NCBI RefSeq assembly: GCF_036906915.1 | Contig: NZ_JBAKHX010000007.1 | Location: forward strand, 62,001 to 126,000 | Direction: 5' to 3' | DNA from: Phytohabitans sp036906915 | GTDB lineage: Bacteria > Actinomycetota > Actinomycetes > Mycobacteriales > Micromonosporaceae | DNA: 64,000 nt | Shown: positions 38,105 through 46,335 of the stretch, in pieces | Position numbering within the stretch: position 1 is the stretch's first letter | How the letters are laid out: every line of letters begins with the position of its first letter | Made by a program: the position numbers and the translations under genes | Notes under the pieces: generated by a model | Told to the model about the DNA's origin: nothing | What the model saw: only the letters and a program-made list of their open reading frames with translations | The model's database searches: none

Positions 38105-38343
38105 CAGCGCGTGCGCTGGCGGTATGTCGTCGCGGCCGCCTCGATGCGCCGCCGGGTCCTCGTGTCACGGGAAAGCGCGCGCTTGCCCTTCTGATACAGG
38201 TAGATGCCGCCGCCGATGACGGCCGCGCCGACGATCACGTAAACGGCGACCCCGATCAGCGCCTTGAGCAGCGCGATCGCGAGCCACCCCACTGCCACCG
38301 TCGCGACGATGGCAGCTGCGGTCCAGGCCAGGAAACGTCCCAT
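38104..38343 (-). CDS. Small membrane protein (79 aa)
   Basis: A 79-residue protein from ATG 38343: FLAWTAAAIVATVAVGWLAIALLKALIGVAVYVIVGAAVIGGGIYL forms two adjacent hydrophobic spans (about 4-24 and 30-50), ending in a basic, Arg-rich tail (RDTRTRRRIEAAATTYRQ). It matches small membrane proteins of unknown function in actinomycetes. It is convergent with korB and divergent from the GHL10 glycosidase. Supported by its position, the codon bias and the helix pattern. Confidence 0.65.
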   Translation of the reverse strand: MGRFLAWTAAAIVATVAVGWLAIALLKALIGVAVYVIVGAAVIGGGIYLYQKGKRALSRDTRTRRRIEAAATTYRQRTR

Positions 38344-38481
38344 GGGTCCAGAGTGCGCCCGGCTCGCAACCCGCGACATCGGGGGAAAACCCTGGACCCC
38401 CTTGCGAACGGCGGCCGGTTGTGAAAATTTCCTTCTGATTGCGTACGTCTTGTTGGCGGATGTTGACGGAAGGAGTACCCG

Positions 38482-40095
38482 ATGGGTCGACTGCGAGCCG
38501 CGCTCGTCGCGGCGACGCTGGTGAGCGGCGGCCTCGTGGTGGCCGCGCCAGCGAGCGCCGCGCCGACCGCGCACGTTGAGGCGGCGCGGGCCGGTGGGTC
38601 ACAGGCGTGCGCGCCGGACCCGGCCACGCCGAAGCGGCAGCTACGGGCGATGTGGATCGCCAGCGTCGCCAACATCGACTGGCCCAGCGCGCCAGGCCAG
38701 GCAGAGGAGAAGCTGAAGGCCGAGTATCTGGGCTGGCTGGACTTGGCCCAGCGGCTCAACCACAACGCGGTGATCGTGCAGATCCGGCCGACGGCGGACG
38801 CGTTCTGGCCGTCGCCGTACGAGCCGTGGTCGGAGTGGCTGACCGGCGCCCGGGACGGCGCCTCCCCGGGCTGGGATCCGCTGGCGTTCCTGGTCGAGGA
38901 GTCACACAAGCGCAACCTGGAGTTCCACGCCTGGTTCAACCCCTACCGGATCTCCATGCCGCAGGGAGCCGCCGCCGACATCGACAAGCTCGCGCCCAAC
39001 CACCCGGTGCGCCAGCACCCGGACTGGGCGGTCGCCTACCCGGTCAACGCGGCCGGCTCCCGCCTGTACTACAACCCGGGCATTCCCGAGGTCCGGCAGT
39101 TCGTGCAGACGGCGATGATGGACGCGGTGCTCAAGTACGACATCGATGCCGTGCACTTCGACGACTACTTCTACCCGTACCCGGTCGCCGGGCAGGACTA
39201 TCCCGACGCGGCGACGTTCGAGCAGTACGGCGAGGGCTTCACCAACAAGGCCGACTGGCGGCGAAACAACATCGACCTGCTCGTCCAGGAGTTTGGGGCC
39301 AAGGTCAAGGCAGCCAAGCCGTGGGTGAAGTTCGGCGTGAGCCCGTTCGGTATCTGGCGCAACAAGGCCGCCGACCCGCTCGGCTCCGACACCAACGGGA
39401 CGCAGTCGTACGAGGCGAACTTCGCGGACACCCGCAAGTGGGTCAAGGAAGAGTGGATCGACTACATCCTCCCCCAGATCTACTGGAACATCGGGCTGGC
39501 CGTCGCCGACTACGCCAAGCTGGTGCCCTGGTGGGCCGACGTGGTCAAGGGCACCCGGGTGCAGCTCTACATCGGGCAGGCCGACTACAAGATCGGTGAG
39601 GTGGGGCAGCCGGCCGCCTGGCAGGATCCGGCGGAGATGTCCAAGCACCTGACCTTCAACCGGGACTATCCGGAAGTCGCCGGGAACGTGCACTTCAGCG
39701 CGGTGCAGGTACGCCGGAACAAGCTCGGCGCCACCGACATCTACGCGGCCGAGCACTACTCCCGACCGACCCTGGTGCCGACGATGGCGCACCTGCCCAG
39801 CAAGCCGCTGCTCTTCCCGGTGGTGAAGCGGGCGTCCCGGACCGCCGAGGGCGTCAAGCTCAGCTGGTTCCTGCCGCTCGGGCGCGCCACGTCGTACGCG
39901 GTCTACCGCTTCGACGGCATCAGCCTGCCGGGCCGGTGCGGGCTCGCCGACGCCGCACACCTCCTCGGCACCGTGCGCGGCACGTCCTTCGTGGACCCGA
40001 CCGCCGAACGGGGCAAGCGGTACACGTACTACGTGACCGCACTGGACCGCATCTGGAACGAAGGCCCACCGTCGCCACCAGCGATAGTCGGCTGA
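38482..40095 (+). CDS. Secreted GHL10-family glycosidase
   Basis: A 537-residue secreted protein. The signal peptide (about 1-28, LVAATLVSGGLVVAAPASAA) ends at an Ala-rich cleavage site. The catalytic TIM barrel, of the DUF187/GHL10 type, starts KRQLRAMWIASVANIDWPSAP and contains ADAFWPSPYEPWSEWLTG and IDAVHFDDYFYPYPV; the acidic pair in the HFDDYFYP and FGVSPFGIWR regions is the presumed catalytic site. A C-terminal fibronectin-III-like portion (about 450-537) follows. GGAAGGAG precedes ATG 38482 by eight bases. Probably acts on cell-wall or environmental polysaccharides; substrate unknown. Confidence 0.9.
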   Translation: MGRLRAALVAATLVSGGLVVAAPASAAPTAHVEAARAGGSQACAPDPATPKRQLRAMWIASVANIDWPSAPGQAEEKLKAEYLGWLDLAQRLNHNAVIVQIRPTADAFWPSPYEPWSEWLTGARDGASPGWDPLAFLVEESHKRNLEFHAWFNPYRISMPQGAAADIDKLAPNHPVRQHPDWAVAYPVNAAGSRLYYNPGIPEVRQFVQTAMMDAVLKYDIDAVHFDDYFYPYPVAGQDYPDAATFEQYGEGFTNKADWRRNNIDLLVQEFGAKVKAAKPWVKFGVSPFGIWRNKAADPLGSDTNGTQSYEANFADTRKWVKEEWIDYILPQIYWNIGLAVADYAKLVPWWADVVKGTRVQLYIGQADYKIGEVGQPAAWQDPAEMSKHLTFNRDYPEVAGNVHFSAVQVRRNKLGATDIYAAEHYSRPTLVPTMAHLPSKPLLFPVVKRASRTAEGVKLSWFLPLGRATSYAVYRFDGISLPGRCGLADAAHLLGTVRGTSFVDPTAERGKRYTYYVTALDRIWNEGPPSPPAIVG

Positions 40096-40104
40096 CCTCA
40101 CCGC

Positions 40105-40135
40105 GGGTGCCCCGGACCGACCGTCCGGGGCACCC
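40105..40135 (+). terminator. Strong terminator after the GHL10 glycosidase gene
   Basis: GGGTGCCCCGGAC, five-base loop, GTCCGGGGCACCC: a 13-bp perfect stem, 10 bases after the stop and followed by GTCTATTTTC. Confidence 0.88.
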
Positions 40136-40215
40136 GTCTATTTTCGCATCTGACGCTAAAGATCAACCTTGCCTACAGATCGGCGCGAGCCTATGCCTCG
40201 ACACTGAGTGGCACC

Positions 40216-40234
40216 TGACCCACACAATGGGTCA
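40216..40234. promoter_or_regulatory. Inverted repeat before the phospholipase gene
   Basis: TGACCC-N7-GGGTCA, a 6-bp perfect dyad 19 bases before the ATG of the phospholipase gene and just upstream of its ribosome-binding site. Possible operator; no regulator is identified. Confidence 0.35.
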
Positions 40235-40253
40235 CCTTCGGGAGGAAAACGCC

Positions 40254-40748
40254 ATGTCCCGTCGGATCGCGATCATCCTCGCCGCCGCCCTCGCCACAGT
40301 CTTTGGACTGGCCCAGCCCGCCGTCGCCGCACCAGCCGACAAGACGGCCGTCCTCGCCAGCTGGACCCAGGCCAACACCACCAGCTACAACACGTGGAAC
40401 TCCGCCCGCTCCAACCAGGGCGCCTGGGCCGCGTACGCGTTCAACTGGTCGACGGACTACTGCTCGTCCAGCCCCGACAACCCGCTCGGGTTCGACTTCC
40501 GGCTGTCGTGCCACCGCCACGACTTCGGATACCGCAACTACAAGGACGCCGGGCAGTTCGACGCGAACAAGGCCCGGGTCGACAGTGCCTTCTACTCAGA
40601 CCTAAAGCGCAAGTGCGGCACGTACAACGTCGCCGTGCGCCCCGCGTGCCTCTCGCTCGCGTGGACGTACTACCAGGCGGTCAAGGCATTCGGCAGCGTC
40701 GTGGCCACCCAGTCCGACCTGGACCGCGCCGAGCAGCTGCTGCCATAG
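40254..40748 (+). CDS. Secreted phospholipase A2
   Basis: A 164-residue protein with a clear signal peptide (about 1-25, IAIILAAALATVFGLAQPAVAA) and a prokaryotic PLA2 domain like that of Streptomyces violaceoruber. The calcium/catalytic segment is NPLGFDFRLSCHRHDFGYRN with the His-Asp dyad in CHRHDFGY; Cys residues (DYCSSS, SCHRHD, KRKCGTY, RPACLS) fit two disulfides. It hydrolyses the sn-2 ester of phospholipids outside the cell. ATG 40254 has GGGAGG ten bases upstream. It follows a secreted glycosidase and the strong terminator, so it has its own promoter. Confidence 0.92.
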   Translation: MSRRIAIILAAALATVFGLAQPAVAAPADKTAVLASWTQANTTSYNTWNSARSNQGAWAAYAFNWSTDYCSSSPDNPLGFDFRLSCHRHDFGYRNYKDAGQFDANKARVDSAFYSDLKRKCGTYNVAVRPACLSLAWTYYQAVKAFGSVVATQSDLDRAEQLLP

Positions 40749-40758
40749 GCCGGTCGGT

Positions 40759-40784
40759 GGCCCCGGGACCGCTGCCCGGGGGCC
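40759..40784 (+). terminator. Hairpin after the phospholipase gene
   Basis: GGCCCCGGG, seven-base loop, CCCGGGGGCC with one bulged G, ten bases after the stop and before the convergent cyclase gene. No U-tract. Confidence 0.5.
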
Positions 40785-40792
40785 GCCTCGAC

Positions 40793-43537
40793 TCAGGCCG
40801 CGAAGCGTGGGGAGCCGACCGCCAGATCCGGGTGCTCGACAGCCAGGGCCTCCTCGGCGGCTTCCTCCAGCGTGAGGGTGTCGCCTTCGGCGTACGCCTC
40901 GTCGAACGAGGCGTCTCCGAGAACCAGGCGGACGGCGGCCTGCCGCTCCGCCCAGTACGGGCTGTAGATGCCGGGCGCGCTGCGCAACTGCGATCGGGTC
41001 GCCTGCGCCGCGCCGAACAGCCGCGCCGCCGTGCGGTGGTCGCCGCCCAGCCCACACCGGACGGCGATCGCGCTGATCGCGTCGCAGGCGCGGCTGTGGT
41101 AGCCGTACAACATCCGCGAGCGCAGGGCAACGACCAGGTGGTCGTGCGCGGCCACCAGGTCACCGCGACCGAGGGCGACCATGCCGAGCAGGAAGTCGAC
41201 GCTGCGCCGGCCCCGCTCGGCCGGCCGAGACGCCTCCACCAGCCGCGCGGCGCCCAGCACGTCGGCTGCCTCGTCGAGGGAGCCGCGCTGCCACAGCAGC
41301 TCCGCGAGGGTGTAGACGGCCAGCAGGGCGTCGCCGGACGCGCCGCTGGTGCTCGCCCACTCGATCACCTCGCGGCAGGCGCGCTCGGCGTCCGCGTACT
41401 GGCCCATGTCGACCAGAGGCGCGCCCCGCCCCGCGAGGACCCGCGCCAGCAGGCCGGCGTCGCCGGCCCGGCGCGCCGCACCCTCGGCCCGCTGGGAGAA
41501 CCGCAGCTCCTCGGCGAATTCGCCGTCGGCGCCGGCATGCAGCGAGTGCATGTGGTACGCCGCCGCCAGCTCGGCCTCCGGGATGGGCTCCCCGGTCTCC
41601 GCGATCCGGCCGTACAGGCGGAACAGCCACAGCCGGCCCTCCCGAGCCAGCCCGCGCTCGCGCCACCACTGATCCAGACCGCCAGCGATCTGCAGGCCGG
41701 CACGCGCACTGCCACCGGTGGCAGTCCACCGCAGAGCCGCCCGCAGCTCGTCAGCAAGGGGGTCGAGGGTGTACAGCGACAGTGTCACCGGCCGCCCGTC
41801 GGTGCCCAGGTGCGCCTTCTGCAAGGCGTGCAAGGACCAGGCCACGTGCCGGTCGCGGGCCGCCTGCTCCTCACCCGCGTCGACCAGCCGGCGGGCCGCG
41901 TACGCCCGGATCGGGTCCAGCATCCGGTACGTGGTGCCCGAGGCGTGCGGCTCGGCCTGGATCATCGACTTGTCGACCAGTACCGCCAGCGGGTCCAGCG
42001 GGTCGTCGTCGAGCAGCCACTCCACCGTCGGCAGGTCGACCGGGCTGGAAAACACCGCCAGCCACCGCAGCAGCCGCGCCGCCCGTGGACCCAGCGTCCG
42101 GTACGACCACGTAACCGTCGCCTGCATCGTGGCGTGCCGCTGCGTCGTCGTCCGCGTCCGGGCCGGTGCTGCCGGGCTCTGCCGCAGGTCGACGGTCGCC
42201 AACTGGCTGGCCACCCACCGGCCGTTGCCGGCATACGTCTGCTCCGGGTCGTCGCGCCCGGCGTCCAGCGTGCCCAGCACGTCGTCCAGCCGCTCGGCCA
42301 GCTGCCCGGCCGACAGCACCCGCAGCCGGGCGGCGGCCAGCTCGATCGCCAGCGGCAGCCCGTCGAGACGCGACACCACCCGTTGCATGTCGCTTGACTC
42401 GGCGGCAGCCACCGCGCGGCCGCCACGGGCCTCCCGCGTGCGGTCGAGCAACAGCGCCACTGCGTCGCTCGGCCCGCCCCCGGGCACCGGGTCGACCGAC
42501 AGCGGCGGAATGCGCCACACCGTCTCCCCCGGCACGCTGAACGGCTCGCGGCTCGTCGCCAGTACGCCCACGCCGCGCCCACCGGTCAGCAGCCGCGAAA
42601 TGATCTCGGCTGACGCGTTGAGCTGCGCGTCACAGGTGTCCATCACCAGCAGCATCCGCCGCGACGCCGCGTACTCCACCAGTGTGTCGCTCATGGGCCG
42701 GCCAGGCTCCGGGCGCAGGCCCAGCACCGCCGCGATCGCGAACGCCACCAGCCCCGGGTCGGTCACCGTCGCCACGTCGACGAACCACACCCCGTCCGGG
42801 TACTCGTCGACGAGCCCGCCCGCCACCTCCATGGCCAGCCGGGTCTTGCCGGCCCCGCCCGCGCCGACCACCGTCACCAGCCGGTGCGCGGCCGTCAGGC
42901 CCATCAGCTCGGACCGCTCGGCGAACCGCCCCACGAACGAGGTCACCGGCGTCGGCAGGTTGTGCGAGCTGGCGTCGGTGCGCGGGCGCGGGAACTGGCT
43001 CTCCAGCCCCGGCGCGACCAGCTGGAAGAGCCGCTCCCGGTCGTCGAAGCCGCGCAGCCGGTGCAGGCCCAGGTCGAGCAGCGACGCCTGTGGCGGCAGT
43101 GGCGCCGCGTATCGGGCGGTAGCCGCCGAGCACAGCACCTGGCCACCGTGGGCCGCGGCGGTGATCCGCGCGGCGCGGTGCACCTCAGCACTGGCGTACT
43201 CGCCGTTGACCGCCTCGGCCTGGCCGGTGTGCAGGCCCATCCGGACCTTCGGCACCGACTCGGGCGACGGCCAGTCGTGCGCCGACAGTGCGAGCTGCGC
43301 CGTCAGGCAGGCGTCGACCGCCGAAGCAGCATCAGAGAACGCGATGAAGAAAGAGTCACCCTCAGTGAACAGTTCCGTACCGTTGCTTTCGGACAACGTA
43401 CGGCGCAGCAACCGGCGGTGGTCACTCAAGACCGGCCGGTAGCCGGGACCGAGCATCTGGGCCATTCTCGTTGAGCCCTCGATGTCGGTGAACATGAAAG
43501 TCACCAGCCCACTCGGCAGGTGTGTCCGTGCCGACAC
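40793..43537 (-). CDS. Large regulator: degenerate class III cyclase domain + STAND-type ATPase + helical repeats
   Basis: A 914-residue protein. The GTG at 43537 is selected because GGAGG lies eight bases upstream. Residues about 10-175 are a class III cyclase homology domain: the metal motif FMFTDIEGST and EGDSFFIAF are present, but the usual substrate Lys is Phe57 (LFTEGD) and the transition-state Asn is His120 (EVHRAARI), while Arg124 remains. An AAA/NB-ARC-like ATPase follows with Walker A GAGGAGKT (225-232) and a winged module, then TPR-like repeats (WASTSGASGDALLAVYTLAEL). This matches the AfsR/LuxR-like ATPase regulators of actinobacteria, but no C-terminal LuxR HTH is visible. Probably a signalling ATPase; the cyclase may be inactive or non-adenylate. 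Confidence 0.88.
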   Translation of the reverse strand: MSARTHLPSGLVTFMFTDIEGSTRMAQMLGPGYRPVLSDHRRLLRRTLSESNGTELFTEGDSFFIAFSDAASAVDACLTAQLALSAHDWPSPESVPKVRMGLHTGQAEAVNGEYASAEVHRAARITAAAHGGQVLCSAATARYAAPLPPQASLLDLGLHRLRGFDDRERLFQLVAPGLESQFPRPRTDASSHNLPTPVTSFVGRFAERSELMGLTAAHRLVTVVGAGGAGKTRLAMEVAGGLVDEYPDGVWFVDVATVTDPGLVAFAIAAVLGLRPEPGRPMSDTLVEYAASRRMLLVMDTCDAQLNASAEIISRLLTGGRGVGVLATSREPFSVPGETVWRIPPLSVDPVPGGGPSDAVALLLDRTREARGGRAVAAAESSDMQRVVSRLDGLPLAIELAAARLRVLSAGQLAERLDDVLGTLDAGRDDPEQTYAGNGRWVASQLATVDLRQSPAAPARTRTTTQRHATMQATVTWSYRTLGPRAARLLRWLAVFSSPVDLPTVEWLLDDDPLDPLAVLVDKSMIQAEPHASGTTYRMLDPIRAYAARRLVDAGEEQAARDRHVAWSLHALQKAHLGTDGRPVTLSLYTLDPLADELRAALRWTATGGSARAGLQIAGGLDQWWRERGLAREGRLWLFRLYGRIAETGEPIPEAELAAAYHMHSLHAGADGEFAEELRFSQRAEGAARRAGDAGLLARVLAGRGAPLVDMGQYADAERACREVIEWASTSGASGDALLAVYTLAELLWQRGSLDEAADVLGAARLVEASRPAERGRRSVDFLLGMVALGRGDLVAAHDHLVVALRSRMLYGYHSRACDAISAIAVRCGLGGDHRTAARLFGAAQATRSQLRSAPGIYSPYWAERQAAVRLVLGDASFDEAYAEGDTLTLEEAAEEALAVEHPDLAVGSPRFAA

Positions 43538-43764
43538 GCGTGGAACCTCCGCCCCCCTGGAAGTGGGTTCATGCTGCCGTACCCCCGCAACCTGGCACAT
43601 CGTAGAAACGGTCGACGCAGACCCACCCCAAGGTCGTATCACGGGGCGAGCGGGGCATGGCGGGGGTGTTACGGCTGAGCTAACGACAACAGGCGGACTG
43701 GGACGTGGTACGTAGGGTCAGAAATAGACATCCTTCTGGCCCTTTACCCCGCGGTAGACGGCGT

Positions 43765-43986
43765 TCAGCCGCAACCGCAGCCGCCACCGCAGCAGCCACC
43801 ACCAGCCGAGACAGGCCCGGGGGCCGGAGCTGCGCCGCCGCGACCGGTGAACGCGACGGTGGAAAGCAGCTTGACCGTGTCGTCGTGGCCCTGCGGACAC
43901 TTCGCCGGGTCCGCCGAGGCGGTCATCGGCCTATTGACCTCGAAGGTGTCGCCGCAGGCGCGACACCGGAACTCATACCGGGGCAT
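43765..43986 (-). CDS. FmdB-family zinc-ribbon protein
   Basis: A 73-residue protein from ATG 43986 (MPRYEFRCRACGDTFEV), with the CxxC pair of the FmdB/CxxC-CxxC-SSSS regulatory protein family (CRACG ... CPQGH), and a Gly/Cys-rich tail GGGCCGGGCGCG. Likely binds zinc through CRACG and CPQGH; the second pair is a CxxxH variant. The function is unknown although the family name derives from formamidase regulation. It is 44 bases from the divergent lytic transglycosylase gene. Confidence 0.88.
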   Translation of the reverse strand: MPRYEFRCRACGDTFEVNRPMTASADPAKCPQGHDDTVKLLSTVAFTGRGGAAPAPGPVSAGGGCCGGGCGCG

Positions 43987-44031
43987 GAACAAAGGGTACG
44001 ACCCTGACGCCGGGGTGGTTCTCGCGGCGTA

Positions 44032-45183
44032 ATGCGCAATACTCGACGAGTGGTGGACGGGGAGGCGACGCCTGACCGCCGGCTTCGGTCGGCGGCACCG
44101 GAATGGGCTGGACCGCTCGGCAGCTCTGGAGCGGCACCCGAGTCTGCCCCGAAGACTCCCGAACCCTCACCGAAGCCGGTCGAGGCCGCCAAGCCCGAGC
44201 CTGCCAAGCCCGAGCCCGCGAAGCCCGAGCCTGCCAAGCCGAGTACGGATGTGCTGGAGGTCGGGCCTCGACCGTCGCGCGTCCGCGTCCGGTACTCGCA
44301 CGCCCTGCGCCGCGTCCCCCGGCCGCGCCAGGTCGCGACCGCTACCCGCGCGTGGGCCGGCCGCCCCAGCGGCCAGATCACCCTGCCCGGCCTGCTGCTT
44401 GCCGCCCTCGTCGGAGTAGGCGCCGCGTCCGGTGCCGTGCTGATCCCGGCCACCGCGACCGACCGCGCCTCGGGCACCACCACGCCGACGCCCGAGGCCA
44501 CCGACTCGCTCGCGCCCGACGCGGGTGGACCGGGCGCGACCGGCGGGCCGTACACCCCCTTCCCGACCGGCACCGCCGCCCCACCGACCACCGGCACCGG
44601 CTCCACGAGCGGCCGTCCCGCGGACGTGCTCGCCAACTGGGCCTCGCAGGCCGCGAGCAAGGTCGAGGTGCCGTTCGTCGCCATGCAGGCGTACGGGTAC
44701 GCGGAACTCGTGGTCGCGCAGACCAACCCGTCCTGCAACCTGAAATGGACCACTTTGGCGGCTATCGGCAAGGTGGAGTCGAACCACGGGCGCTTCAACG
44801 CCACGCTGTCGACTAACGGACAGTCCTCGCCACCGATTGTGGGTCCGCCCCTCAACGGCCAGGGCGGCACGCAGCGCATTCTCGACACCGACCAGGGCGA
44901 GCTCGACGGCGATCCGACGTATGACCGGGCGGTCGGCCCGATGCAGTTCATTCCCACGACGTGGCGGCAGCACGCCGTCGACGCCGACAATGACCTGGCA
45001 AAAAACCCCAACGACATCGACGATGCCGCCCTCGCCGCGGGCAACTACCTCTGCCAGGGAGGGCGCAACCTCTCCAACGGGCAGGACTGGTGGAATGCCA
45101 TTCTTTCGTACAACGACGTGCGGCCATACGCGCAATCGGTATTTGACGCGGCAAATGATTACGGGGCCAAGAGCCGCACTTAG
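44032..45183 (+). CDS. Membrane-anchored lytic transglycosylase-like protein
   Basis: A 383-residue protein. The cytoplasmic N-terminus contains a tandem KPEPA repeat (encoded by three 15-bp units at 44191-44235) and basic residues; a transmembrane helix at about 120-142 (PGLLLAALVGVGAASGAVLI) is followed by a Thr/Pro-rich linker and the SLT domain (about 220-383): AIGKVESNHGRF contains the catalytic Glu, and GPMQFIPTTWRQHAVDADN and NYLCQGGRN are family phrases. It is expected to cleave peptidoglycan beta-1,4 glycosidic bonds outside the membrane. ATG 44032 has a weak site; GTG 44050 is an alternative. Confidence 0.9.
   Translation: MRNTRRVVDGEATPDRRLRSAAPEWAGPLGSSGAAPESAPKTPEPSPKPVEAAKPEPAKPEPAKPEPAKPSTDVLEVGPRPSRVRVRYSHALRRVPRPRQVATATRAWAGRPSGQITLPGLLLAALVGVGAASGAVLIPATATDRASGTTTPTPEATDSLAPDAGGPGATGGPYTPFPTGTAAPPTTGTGSTSGRPADVLANWASQAASKVEVPFVAMQAYGYAELVVAQTNPSCNLKWTTLAAIGKVESNHGRFNATLSTNGQSSPPIVGPPLNGQGGTQRILDTDQGELDGDPTYDRAVGPMQFIPTTWRQHAVDADNDLAKNPNDIDDAALAAGNYLCQGGRNLSNGQDWWNAILSYNDVRPYAQSVFDAANDYGAKSRT
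44191..44235. repeat. Three tandem 15-bp repeats in the transglycosylase gene
   Basis: AAGCCCGAGCCTGCC occurs three times in tandem (the middle copy differs by two bases), encoding KPEPA. It is a coding slippage repeat in the disordered cytoplasmic tail. Confidence 0.92.
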
Positions 45184-45255
45184 CGTCACTTCATGGGCAC
45201 TTTGAAGGACAAGACCCTTCCGCTCACCTGCGACCCAAGGCAAGCTAGACGGGTG

Positions 45256-46272
45256 ATGGTACGCGAGTGGGACTCCCGGACTGCGCCGTCCGCGGAGATC
45301 GAGTCCTTGCTGGACACTCTCAACGCGGTACTCGCGGCCGACCTCCCAGAAGACCCTTTGTGGCAGGGCGGTTCCCTGCGCGAGTACCAGTCCGAGACCA
45401 TGCCCGGCGAGCGGCGGATCTCGTGGGTGGCCGAGGAGCCGAGCGCAGACGGCAACACCGCACTCGTTGGCCACGTCAACGTGCTGTTGCTGGGTGACAT
45501 CGGGGTCGTCGAGCTCTTCGTCCACCCCGAGGTCCGGCGCAGCGGCCTGGCGCACCAGTTGCTCGCCACGGCCGTCCGGCGCACGTACGACGAGGGCTTC
45601 TCCGCCATCGGTGTGGAGGTCGTGGGCGGGACACCAGCGGTCAAGTTCTACGAGTCCTTGGGCTTCGAGCGGGAGTACGTCGAGACCCGCAGCGTGCTCA
45701 AGCTGTCCACGGTGGACTGGCTGGCGGTGGGCGAGATGGCCCGCGGCATCGCCACCGGCTACCGGGTCGAGTTCTTCCCAGGTGGTCCGCCCGACGACCT
45801 CATCGAGGCGTACGCGGTCGCGAAGGCGGCGGTGCGCGAGGCCGAAAACGCCGATCTCGACCTGCGTCCCAGTTCGTACGACCCGCAGCGGCTCCGTGAC
45901 AGCCTGACCTGCCTGCACAAGCGCGGCATGAAGCCATACATCGTGCTGGCGATCCACGAAAAGACCGGCGCGGTCGCCGGGCTCACCGAGGTGGTCGTGC
46001 CGGCGCACCACCCCACCCGGGCCGACCAGTACGACACCATCGTGGTGCCCGATCACCGCGGCTACGGCATCGACCGCGCCATCAAGTCCAGGATGCTCTT
46101 CGAGCTGCGCTCCGCGGAGCCGAAGCTCACCGACGTGCAGACCTGGAACGCGCTCGACAACGAACCGATGCTGAAGGTTAACGCCGAGCTGGGGTTCCAG
46201 CCCGATCGCGAGTGGTACGAATACGGCGCCGACGTGCCCGCGCTCCTGCATCGGCTCGACCCGAAAACCTGA
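45256..46272 (+). CDS. Tandem GNAT-domain acetyltransferase
   Basis: A 338-residue protein with two GNAT folds. The first has HPEVRRSGLAHQLLATAVRR (acetyl-CoA loop RRxGxxxxLL), the second VPDHRGYGIDRAIKSRMLFE (QxxGxG variant). The arrangement resembles mycothiol synthase and other double GNATs, and the protein matches actinobacterial members annotated only as GNAT family. ATG 45256 is preferred, in agreement with homologues; ATG 45193 would add 21 residues. It follows the transglycosylase gene after 72 bases. The substrate is unknown. Confidence 0.85.
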   Translation: MVREWDSRTAPSAEIESLLDTLNAVLAADLPEDPLWQGGSLREYQSETMPGERRISWVAEEPSADGNTALVGHVNVLLLGDIGVVELFVHPEVRRSGLAHQLLATAVRRTYDEGFSAIGVEVVGGTPAVKFYESLGFEREYVETRSVLKLSTVDWLAVGEMARGIATGYRVEFFPGGPPDDLIEAYAVAKAAVREAENADLDLRPSSYDPQRLRDSLTCLHKRGMKPYIVLAIHEKTGAVAGLTEVVVPAHHPTRADQYDTIVVPDHRGYGIDRAIKSRMLFELRSAEPKLTDVQTWNALDNEPMLKVNAELGFQPDREWYEYGADVPALLHRLDPKT

Positions 46273-46335
46273 TGCCGATCTGAGGCTGGCACACCTTAAC
46301 GTGCGTTCTACTGTGTCCCGCCTTGTGGAGGCTCC

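Noticed and set aside
43538..43764. Unannotated gene in the gap between the cyclase-like gene and fmdB
   Set aside because: The short frames there lack a start with ribosome-binding site and any recognisable sequence.
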